Origin: Paludisphaera borealis
GTDB lineage: Bacteria > Planctomycetota > Planctomycetia > Isosphaerales > Isosphaeraceae
DNA length: 64,000 nucleotides
NCBI RefSeq assembly: GCF_001956985.1
Contig: NZ_CP019082.1
Span: 4,030,001-4,094,000, forward strand
Reading direction: 5' to 3'
Shown here: in pieces, positions 26,279 through 33,879 of the stretch
How positions within the stretch are numbered: the stretch's first letter is position 1
Layout: each line of letters begins with the position of its first letter
Notes under the pieces: model-generated
Databases searched by the model: none
Seen by the model: the letters and a program-made list of their open reading frames with translations, nothing else
Told to the model about the DNA's origin: nothing
Made by a program: the position numbers and the translations under genes

Positions 26279-27568
26279 ATGACGAACCGACAGAAGGGCG
26301 TCGGTCGCCGATGCCCGCAGCTCGAGTCGCTGGAGCGTCGCCAACTGTTGAGCACGACCCGTTTCGCCATGACCGCGTCGGCTCCGGCTCATCGGAGTCG
26401 CCTCGCCGCCGAGGTTGACGCCCTTTCGAGACCGCATCCGTCGGTCACGGCCAGCCATCCGGTCACGAAGGCCGCCGACAGCCCATCCACGGCCACGTTC
26501 ATCGACCCGACCGCCGTCATCCACAATGCCCGAGCGACGACCATTGGAGGCCAGGTCTACATCGGTCCGTTCGCGACTGTAAGCGCCCGGCGCGGGGCGC
26601 CGATCTCGATCGGCAACTCGAGCAATGTCCAGGACAACGTGGAGATCCGGTCCACCGGCCGTCATGGAGGTGTGGTGATCGGCGACAACGTGATCCTGGC
26701 GCATAACGCGAGCGTCATCGGCCCCGCAACGATCGGGGCGCCAGGCGGCGCTGCGGCGTTCGTCGGGTTCAACGCCGTCGTCGATGGAGCGACAGTCCAG
26801 CCTGGCGCGATGGTGAGCGGTCTCGCCAAGGTCGCGCCGGGGATCGTGATACCTACCGGGATGAAGGTCAAGCCGGGCATGTATATCACGACTCAGGCAG
26901 AGGCGGAGCAAGAGAGCCTGGGCAAGGTCGAGAAGGTTACAAGCAATGACATTCAATTCATGAACGATGTGATTCACGTCAACGAGACTCTTGCCGCGGG
27001 TTACTCGACGCAGGCGATCGAATCACCCAGCTCAGTGCGGGGCATTGGCGCCAATCCGCCCGCCCCTCCATTCAACCCGATTTCGTACACGCCGACCCTC
27101 GCCGGAACGCCGACGACGGCACCGAGGTTCCGCAACCGGATCATCGGCGACGTGCGGATGACCAACTCGCTCGCGCAACTTCACAAGGTCATGGGCCGTG
27201 GCGATTCGATCCGCGCCGACGAGGCCAGCCCGTTCCTCATCGGATCGCTCGACCATGTGTCCAATCGAGTCACCGTTCACGGCCTCGAGCACAGCAGCCT
27301 CGTCTTGGGCCGTGGCGACGCCTTCGGTTTCCATAGCGTGATCCACGGCGGTTCGGACTCGGGCCAGAGCCCGGAAGAGACGACCGTCGTCGGCGACCGC
27401 GTGGTGATCAAAGCCTGGGCCGTCGTGTTCAAGTCGACGATCGGCGACGGGAGCACGATCGGCAATCACGCCTATATCGAAGGTTCCACGCTCGCCCCGG
27501 GCACCGTCGTGCCGCCACGCTCGATCATCGTCAATAATCAATATCTGGGCAGGGTTCAGTGGGTTTGA
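26279..27568 (+). CDS. LEPR-XLL protein with two gamma-carbonic-anhydrase modules
   Basis: 429 aa. The N-terminus carries the planctomycete motif QLESLERRQLLS (residues 14-25). Residues about 72-245 and 283-429 are two copies of a left-handed beta-helix resembling the gamma-class carbonic anhydrase Cam. Copy 1 keeps Cam-like sequence (SNVQDNVEI, IPTGMKVKPGMYITTQAEAE) but two of three zinc ligands are gone: the first His position is Arg124 and the third is Ile147, only His142 remains. Copy 2 keeps the complete set: His334 (TVHGLE), His352 and His357 (GFHSVIHGG), plus Arg312, Asp314, Glu315 and Glu337. So copy 2 should be the catalytic domain hydrating CO2, copy 1 structural. The LEPR-XLL motif implies export. 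ATG 26279 follows GGAAGG; upstream ATGs lack a site. Confidence 0.85.
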   Translation: MTNRQKGVGRRCPQLESLERRQLLSTTRFAMTASAPAHRSRLAAEVDALSRPHPSVTASHPVTKAADSPSTATFIDPTAVIHNARATTIGGQVYIGPFATVSARRGAPISIGNSSNVQDNVEIRSTGRHGGVVIGDNVILAHNASVIGPATIGAPGGAAAFVGFNAVVDGATVQPGAMVSGLAKVAPGIVIPTGMKVKPGMYITTQAEAEQESLGKVEKVTSNDIQFMNDVIHVNETLAAGYSTQAIESPSSVRGIGANPPAPPFNPISYTPTLAGTPTTAPRFRNRIIGDVRMTNSLAQLHKVMGRGDSIRADEASPFLIGSLDHVSNRVTVHGLEHSSLVLGRGDAFGFHSVIHGGSDSGQSPEETTVVGDRVVIKAWAVVFKSTIGDGSTIGNHAYIEGSTLAPGTVVPPRSIIVNNQYLGRVQWV

Positions 27569-27586
27569 CAATCCCCGCATCGGCCC

Positions 27587-27674
27587 CGGGCGCCACGGGT
27601 TCCGTCGTCGAACCCCGTGGACGAGAGCCGCGGCTTGCGCCACGGGTTCGGCCGATCCGAACCCGTGGCGCCCG
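27587..27674. repeat. Palindromic repeat related to family C
   Basis: Outer arms CGGGCGCCACGGGTTC / GAACCCGTGGCGCCCG with inner GAACCCCGTGG and CCACGGGTTCGG. Placed 19 bp after the carbonic-anhydrase stop, where it may serve as its terminator. The remainder of the gap to 28178, about 500 bp, shows no recognisable gene or RNA; its end carries the ribosome site GGAGGAG of the next gene. Confidence 0.78.
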
Positions 27675-28178
27675 ACTCGTATCGCGATGGGCCCGAGGCG
27701 TTGATTCGCGGCGAATAGGCCCTGCCTCGGCCGGGAATCGCGCTTGACTCGGGTTGAGGGAAAGGGGATACTCCGGCCTCCCAAGAGTATCGGCCCCAGG
27801 ACGGAAGCTTGGGGCTGAGTTGCACCCGCACGAGTCAAGGACGACGAGACACCCCGTGCTTTGCTACACCCTGTCCGTCTATCGCCGCTTCAATAGCTGC
27901 GTGGGATCGCTCGATCCCGGGCGGCTCCGCTCCATCCCGCCGCGGGTGGCGAATTGGGCGAGGGCTTTCAAGACCGCCCTGAGTTCGCTTGCCCCCCGCC
28001 TTGACGCCGGACGTCTCGAATCGATGCGCCGGCCGATTTTGCTCCTCGCATCTTGGCGGGGAGATCGACCGGGTTTCGACTTCCTGCCACAGCCACGGAA
28101 CGGCCGACGGCCCGGACTCGCGGCACGAGCGGCGACGCTCGGCTCGATCCAACCACGACGCGCGGAGGAGCCCGGTTC

Positions 28179-29879
28179 ATGGTGATCTCCAACGGCTACC
28201 TGATGATCTTCGCGTTTGCGATGATGGGGTGCGTGCTGACCACGCCCCTGGTCACGCATTTCGCGGGCTGGGTCGGCGCCATCGACAAGCCGGACCAGTT
28301 CCGGCGGATCCACCTCGGCGCCATCCCCCGGCTGGGCGGACTCGGGCTGGCGATGGGGATCGGGGCAGGGGTGCTGCTGCCCCACATCTCGGGCTGGTCG
28401 ACCCGGATCAACCTGAACCTTCCCGACCTGACGCACGAGTGGTCGATCCTGATCGCCGCGCTGATCGTCCTGACGGTCGGGTTCATCGACGACACCCGAT
28501 CGCTCGGCCCCCGCGTCAAACTGCTCGGCCAGGCGGCGGCCGTCATGGCCCTGTACGTGGGGGGCATCCGGATTGATCGGATCGACGTGCTGGGCCTGGC
28601 CCTGGACCTCGGCCACCCGAGCTTCCAGTTCACGGCGCTCGGCCTGCCGATCGACCTGGCGCCGGCGAGCCTGGCGGTCACGATGTTCTGGTTCCTCGGC
28701 TGCATGAACGTATGGAATCTGATCGACGGCATGGACGGCCTGGCGTCGGGCGTCGGCCTCCTGGTCAGCGGCACGCTGACCCTCGTCGCGATCCACAACG
28801 AAAACGTCGAGGTCGCCATCCTGGCGGTCTCGCTGGCCGGCAGCCTGGCCGGCTTCTTGCTCTACAACTGGCACCCCGCCTGCATCTTCCTGGGCGACAG
28901 CGGCGCGCTGTTGATCGGACTCTTGATCGGCGTCGTCGGGGTGCAAGGGTCGCTCAAGGGGCCGTCGGCGATTTCGATCCTGTTCCCGATCCTGGCGATG
29001 GGGCTGCCGATCTCCGACACCGCCATGGCCATCTTCCGGCGCTGGGTGCGGAACCTGCCGATGAGCGCCGCCGACCGCCGCCACGTGCATCACCTGCTGA
29101 TCGGCCTGGGGCTCAACCCCCGGCAGGCGGCGCTTTTGCTCTACTGCTTCTCAAGCTTCCTGTGCGGGGCCGTGCTCCTGGGCGTCGCCCTGCGGAGCGA
29201 GTTCCTGGCGCTGGCGATGGGGCTCTCGGGATGCCTGGCGTTTCTGGTCGTCGTGACCAGCCGGCGCGACGAGCTGGCCAACCTGCGGGGCGACTTCAAC
29301 GAGCGGATCGCCCGCGGCCGACAAGAGCGGCAGGCGGCCAAGCTGACGTGGGAAGCGATCCAGCGGATGGAACTTTGCGATTCGCCCACGGCCGCGTTCG
29401 CGATCATGGAGCGGACGGCCGAGGATCTGGGCTGCGACCGGATCCGGATCGAATGCGCCGACGCGGCCTGGGGCGAGACCCGCGTGCTGAACGACGCGGC
29501 CGACGGCGACCTCTCGGGCTGCGGCGCCGTCTTCCGGCTGTCCTGCGCCAAGGGGTTGTCGATCACCGTCGGCGTCGACCTCGGCCACGACATGGTCCTC
29601 GCGACCGACATCGTCTTCCGCTATCTGCAACGCCTGGGCCAGAGCCTCGGCGAGCGTCTGGACGAGCTGGCGGCCGACGACGAGCCCGAGCCAGAAGAAA
29701 CCGCCGAGCCCTGGCGGGCCGACGCCGCGACCGCCCTGGCCGAAATAGAGACCGCGTCCGCCAACCGGCCGCGCGTCGCTTTCCCGTTGACGTTCGCCCG
29801 CAACCTGGGCCGGCGACTGCGATTCGTGAAGCGGGTCGCCCCGCCGATCGCCGGTCCCGCCGGCCTGGCTCGTAGATGA
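28179..29879 (+). CDS. MraY/WecA-like phosphoglycosyl transferase with C-terminal extension
   Basis: 566 aa. Residues 1 to about 355 are a polytopic polyprenyl-phosphate sugar-1-phosphate transferase: GFIDDTRSLGPRVKLLGQ (metal-binding DD), VWNLIDGMDGLASG, FLGDSGALLIGLLIG and the RRHVHHLLIGLGL loop. It starts polysaccharide assembly by loading a sugar phosphate on undecaprenyl phosphate. Residues about 370-566 are a soluble tail; its centre (AFAIMERTAEDLGCDRIRIE...) looks like a GAF-type sensor domain. ATG 28179 has GGAGGAG nine bases before it. First gene of the exopolysaccharide locus; its TGA overlaps the next ATG. Confidence 0.92.
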   Translation: MVISNGYLMIFAFAMMGCVLTTPLVTHFAGWVGAIDKPDQFRRIHLGAIPRLGGLGLAMGIGAGVLLPHISGWSTRINLNLPDLTHEWSILIAALIVLTVGFIDDTRSLGPRVKLLGQAAAVMALYVGGIRIDRIDVLGLALDLGHPSFQFTALGLPIDLAPASLAVTMFWFLGCMNVWNLIDGMDGLASGVGLLVSGTLTLVAIHNENVEVAILAVSLAGSLAGFLLYNWHPACIFLGDSGALLIGLLIGVVGVQGSLKGPSAISILFPILAMGLPISDTAMAIFRRWVRNLPMSAADRRHVHHLLIGLGLNPRQAALLLYCFSSFLCGAVLLGVALRSEFLALAMGLSGCLAFLVVVTSRRDELANLRGDFNERIARGRQERQAAKLTWEAIQRMELCDSPTAAFAIMERTAEDLGCDRIRIECADAAWGETRVLNDAADGDLSGCGAVFRLSCAKGLSITVGVDLGHDMVLATDIVFRYLQRLGQSLGERLDELAADDEPEPEETAEPWRADAATALAEIETASANRPRVAFPLTFARNLGRRLRFVKRVAPPIAGPAGLARR

Positions 29880-32230
29880 CCATCCCAGGATTGGATACGG
29901 AGTCGACCATGGATGGAATCGCGCCTTATCGCGGACAATCGGCATCGATCAACCCGGCCCTGAACGCACAGGCGAACGGCGGCGGAGCAATCGCGCCCCC
30001 GCACCGCCCCGCGCCCTCCGGCTTCGCCGCGCCCCACGCGCCGGACCCCTCGGCGGTGAAGACGCCGGCCCATTACCTGGGCGCGGCGCGGCGGCGGATC
30101 TGGCTGATCCTGGCCGTCGCGGTGCCGCTGTCGATCGTCTCGTCGATCTTCGCGTTGCGCCAGCCGAAAATCTACCAGGCCCGCGCCGAGCTCATGATCG
30201 AGCCTCCCCAGCTCGACCCGATCCTCTCAACGCTGGTCTCGCAGGACGTGGGCCGCATCGACGCGGCGGCGCATGATAAGTACGCGCCCAACATGGTGGC
30301 GCGGCTCACGGGCAAGGCGCTCGCCGACCGCGTCGTCTCCAGCTCGCGACTCGCCCCCGAGTTGGCGGCGCTCGACGACCCGGCGCAAGAGCTGATCGTC
30401 AACAACATCCGAGTCGTGCCGATCGGCAAGACGAACATGTATTACTACGTGACGCTTGAAGGCAAAGACCCCGCGCTCACCAAGCGGCTGCTCGAAGGAC
30501 TGCTCGAAGAGCTGAAGTCCGTGGCCCACACCGAGAGCCACGACAAGCTCGAAGGCACCGTCGAGTACGCCGAGCAGAACCTCGATCAGCTCAAGAAGGA
30601 TGCGGCCGAGCTGCACGCGGCGATGCTCGCCAAGCTCAAGAGCGTGGGGACGATCGGTCCCGGCGGCAAGAACATCCTCGAAATGCGGTACGACAGCTTC
30701 GGCCAATCGCTGGCCCTCAAGCAGGCGCGGCTCGCCGAGATGAACCAGAAGATGATGTTCGCCCAGATCTGGCCCGGTGCCGAGGGGGGGGGCCCGGCCG
30801 CAAGCCCCCGCGACGAACGCATGGCCATGCTCCAGGCCGAGAAACATCGGCTGATGAAAAACCTCGCTCATCTCAAGTCCACGACGCGGAGGTTCAACGA
30901 CGACCCGGCCGCCAGGGAGACCTCGGAGCAACTCGACGACGTGATGAACGAGATCGAGGAGATCGGCCGGATGGGGTCGTTCAAGACCCGGATGGCCAAG
31001 AACCCCGCCGAGATGATCTTCGAAAAGCAGATGCGCGAGATCGAGGACGATCAGGCCGAGCAACAGGCGATGCTCTCCGAGATCCATGAGGTAATGCCCA
31101 AGCACCAGGAGTTCATGAGCCTGATGGAGGACCGCCAGCAGGCGCGGTTGAAGATCGCCGCGGCGGAGAGCGAGATCAAATCGTTCAAGACCCTGATGAA
31201 GTCGCAGAAGGAGCCGGTTCGGGTCCCCGACAACGTGGTCGAGCCGACCGTGCCGATCAAGCCCAACCGGCTGCTGACGATCGCCATGGGCCTGATCGTC
31301 AGCTTCGGCCTGGGGTTCGCGCTGGTGTTCGTGCTGGAACACTTCGACCACTCGGTTCGGGTGCCCGAGCACGTCAGCCACGGTCTGGCGACGCCGCTTC
31401 TGGGCGTGGTGCCGCGGATCACCCGATCGGCGCTGACGCACCGCGGCGGCCACTTGTGGACCTCGGCCGCGCCCGACTCATTGGCGGCCGACGCCTTCCG
31501 CAACGTCCGGGCCAGCCTGCTGGGGGTCGCCGACCGCCACGGGCCGATCGTCAGCCTGCTGGTGACGAGCGCCAAGGCTGGCGACGGCAAGAGCACCGCC
31601 GCGCTCAATCTGGCCGCCACCTGCGCCCGGGCCGGCGAACGGACCTTGCTGCTGGACGTCGACCTCCGCCGCCCCAGCCTCAACGACGTCTTCCCGGCCG
31701 ACGACGATGACGACGACGCGCGGCTGGGCCTGGTCGACGTCCTCCGCGGCGCGGTCCCCTGGCAGCAGACGCTCCGCCGCACAGACCTCCACAACCTCGA
31801 CTTCATCCCCACCGGCGACCCCCGCGACGTGCCGATCGAGATCCTCGGCACGCTCGAACTTCGCCAGTTGCTCTCGGCCTTGTCGCACCATTACGACCGG
31901 GTGATCCTCGACGGCCCGGCGGTGCTCGGCATGGCCGACTGCCGCGTGCTCGGCCGGATGGTCGACGCCTCGGTCCTGGTCGTCCGCGCCGGAGTCCACC
32001 AGATCGTGACGTTGCAGCGGGCCAAGGCCGTGCTCGAACAGTCGCAGGTCGAGATCGCCGGGGTGATCGTCAACAGCCTGAGCGAAGGCGTGCAGAACTG
32101 GTCGAGCTACGGATATCCCTCGACGCCCGTCGGCTTCCCTCCGCGCCGTGATCGGGCGCTGCCGGCCGCGTCGACGACGAACCAACCTGACGACGAGGCG
32201 CTGCTTGTGGCCGCGTCGGCCGGACGCTGA
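29876..32230 (+). CDS. Wzz-type chain-length regulator fused to BY-kinase-like ATPase
   Basis: 784 aa. A Wzz domain with N-terminal membrane helix (RRIWLILAVAVPLSIVSSIF), a long periplasmic coiled-coil region (residues about 190-430, e.g. LDQLKKDAAELHAAMLAKLK) and a second helix (LLTIAMGLIVSFGLGFALVF) is followed by a cytoplasmic tyrosine-autokinase-like domain: Walker A SAKAGDGKSTAALNLA (about 566-581), Walker A' LLLDVDLRRPSLNDV, Walker B RVILDGPAV. The usual C-terminal Tyr cluster is almost missing (only YGYP near the end), so regulation by autophosphorylation may differ. Controls length and export of the polymer. Confidence 0.93.
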   Translation: MTIPGLDTESTMDGIAPYRGQSASINPALNAQANGGGAIAPPHRPAPSGFAAPHAPDPSAVKTPAHYLGAARRRIWLILAVAVPLSIVSSIFALRQPKIYQARAELMIEPPQLDPILSTLVSQDVGRIDAAAHDKYAPNMVARLTGKALADRVVSSSRLAPELAALDDPAQELIVNNIRVVPIGKTNMYYYVTLEGKDPALTKRLLEGLLEELKSVAHTESHDKLEGTVEYAEQNLDQLKKDAAELHAAMLAKLKSVGTIGPGGKNILEMRYDSFGQSLALKQARLAEMNQKMMFAQIWPGAEGGGPAASPRDERMAMLQAEKHRLMKNLAHLKSTTRRFNDDPAARETSEQLDDVMNEIEEIGRMGSFKTRMAKNPAEMIFEKQMREIEDDQAEQQAMLSEIHEVMPKHQEFMSLMEDRQQARLKIAAAESEIKSFKTLMKSQKEPVRVPDNVVEPTVPIKPNRLLTIAMGLIVSFGLGFALVFVLEHFDHSVRVPEHVSHGLATPLLGVVPRITRSALTHRGGHLWTSAAPDSLAADAFRNVRASLLGVADRHGPIVSLLVTSAKAGDGKSTAALNLAATCARAGERTLLLDVDLRRPSLNDVFPADDDDDDARLGLVDVLRGAVPWQQTLRRTDLHNLDFIPTGDPRDVPIEILGTLELRQLLSALSHHYDRVILDGPAVLGMADCRVLGRMVDASVLVVRAGVHQIVTLQRAKAVLEQSQVEIAGVIVNSLSEGVQNWSSYGYPSTPVGFPPRRDRALPAASTTNQPDDEALLVAASAGR

Positions 32231-32250
32231 GACGAGTCGGAGCAACCACC

Positions 32251-33828
32251 TTGAACGCGCGACAAAAAATACTGGCGGTGTGCGACCGGCTCCTCGGCTG
32301 GCTGCTCGCGGCCGTGATCCTGGGCGCCACGCTCGGCTTCGGCGGAACCGCCTGGTGGTTCCGCCCCTGGCTCGTGGCCGGGGTCACGGTCCTGGTGCTG
32401 CTGAAGCTGTTGCAAGACCTGCTCGTGGGCCGGACGCCGATCCTCAAGACGCCGCTGGGCCTGCTCGGCCTCGCGGCGCTGGCCCTCGCCGTGGTGCAAC
32501 TGGCGCCGCTGCCCGGCCGGCTGGCCGAGCGGCTGTCGCCGACGGCCCGCGCCGCGTACGCCCAGGGCGCCTTGCCCGACCTGGTCCACGCCGACGACGC
32601 CGAGGCCGCGCCGGCCGAGGCCCTGCCGATCCGGTCGCCGGCCAGCCTCGACCGCTCGGCGACCTTGCACTGGCTGGTGCTGGCCACGGCCTGCCTGGGG
32701 GTCTTCTGGTGCACGTCGCACTTCACCGACCGGCTGGGGAAGCTCTACCTGGTCTGGGGCGCGGTGATCGCGGGGTTCATGCTCAACTCGGCCCTGGCGC
32801 TGGTGCAGGTCAGCACCCGAACCGAAGGGCTGTACGGCTTCTGCACTCCCGGCGCGGGCGCCCCGTGGTGGGCGCCGAACGACAACGACCTGATCGACGC
32901 CCCGGCGACCACCGCCTTGCGGAACCTTCCCGATCCGATCTCCGGCAAGGCGATCGCGCCGGCCGCCGGAGCGCACCTCGCGGTCTCCCATCCGTTCGTC
33001 TTCGGGACGCTTCCCGGCGGCGTCGGCGGCTTCCTCGCGATGGGCGCCTTGGCTCTCCCCTTGGCCCTGGCGATCGTCGTGCATCTGGGCGCGCCGCGCG
33101 GCAGTCGCGAGAGCTGGGCCGATCGGCTCGGTCATTCCAGCCAGGGAGCGCTCGTGGTCTTGCTGTCGGTCCTGCTGGTGCTGAGTTGCGGGCTGGTCGG
33201 GCTGGCTTCGGGCCCGTGGTTCTGCCTGCCGTTCGCCTTCGGGCTGACGATGGTCGGGCTGCCGGCGACGATCGTTCCGGGCGCCCGCCGGCTGGCCTTC
33301 GGCCTGACCATGCTGTCGCTGCTCGCGCTGGGGACGGGCGTCGGCCTCGAAGTCTACTGGGCGGACCTGCTGGGGACCTCGGCCCCGCTTCAGGCCCCCG
33401 ACTTGCGGACCAGCCGCGAGGTCTGGACCGAGGCCGCGCGGATCTTCAAGGCGTTCCCGATCGTCGGCGTCGGCCTGGGCGGCTTCGGCGCCGCCCACCC
33501 GTACTTCAAGGGGCACGACCTCGCCTCGACCACCGCGATGAGCAGCCTGCTCCAGTGGGGCGTCGAGGCCGGCGCGGTGGGCCTGGGACTTCTCGCCCTC
33601 GCGGGCTTGTGGTGCCTGGCCCGACTGCCGGGAGGGGTGATGCGGCTTGGATCAATGGACCGATTTCTCGCCTTTGGGTTGATCGGCGCGGTCGCGGGCT
33701 TTAGTCTATTAGCCGTCATCCACTGGACGGTCGAGCTGACCGCCGTGGCCGTATCCGCCAGCGCACTGGGTGGGACCTGGAATCGCTGGCTGGCTGGCGG
33801 CACGGATTTGTTCGTCGAGCGCGGCTGA
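32251..33828 (+). CDS. O-antigen ligase / Wzy-C family membrane protein
   Basis: 525 aa, 11-12 membrane helices. The large loop and the GVGLGGFGAAHPYFKGHDLA segment preceded by EVWTEAARIFKAFPIVGVGL are typical of the O-antigen ligase/polymerase (Wzy_C) superfamily, where an Arg and the conserved G-x-G-x-x-F...H are needed. It joins or polymerises lipid-linked glycan. A second polymerase-like gene is at 42467, so one may be the ligase and one the polymerase. Placed 20 nt after the Wzz/BY-kinase gene. Confidence 0.82.
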   Translation: MNARQKILAVCDRLLGWLLAAVILGATLGFGGTAWWFRPWLVAGVTVLVLLKLLQDLLVGRTPILKTPLGLLGLAALALAVVQLAPLPGRLAERLSPTARAAYAQGALPDLVHADDAEAAPAEALPIRSPASLDRSATLHWLVLATACLGVFWCTSHFTDRLGKLYLVWGAVIAGFMLNSALALVQVSTRTEGLYGFCTPGAGAPWWAPNDNDLIDAPATTALRNLPDPISGKAIAPAAGAHLAVSHPFVFGTLPGGVGGFLAMGALALPLALAIVVHLGAPRGSRESWADRLGHSSQGALVVLLSVLLVLSCGLVGLASGPWFCLPFAFGLTMVGLPATIVPGARRLAFGLTMLSLLALGTGVGLEVYWADLLGTSAPLQAPDLRTSREVWTEAARIFKAFPIVGVGLGGFGAAHPYFKGHDLASTTAMSSLLQWGVEAGAVGLGLLALAGLWCLARLPGGVMRLGSMDRFLAFGLIGAVAGFSLLAVIHWTVELTAVAVSASALGGTWNRWLAGGTDLFVERG

Positions 33829-33879
33829 TCGCATCTTTGCAACGTCCGGGGTGTCGCTCAAGGAGGAGTCGATTCCACG

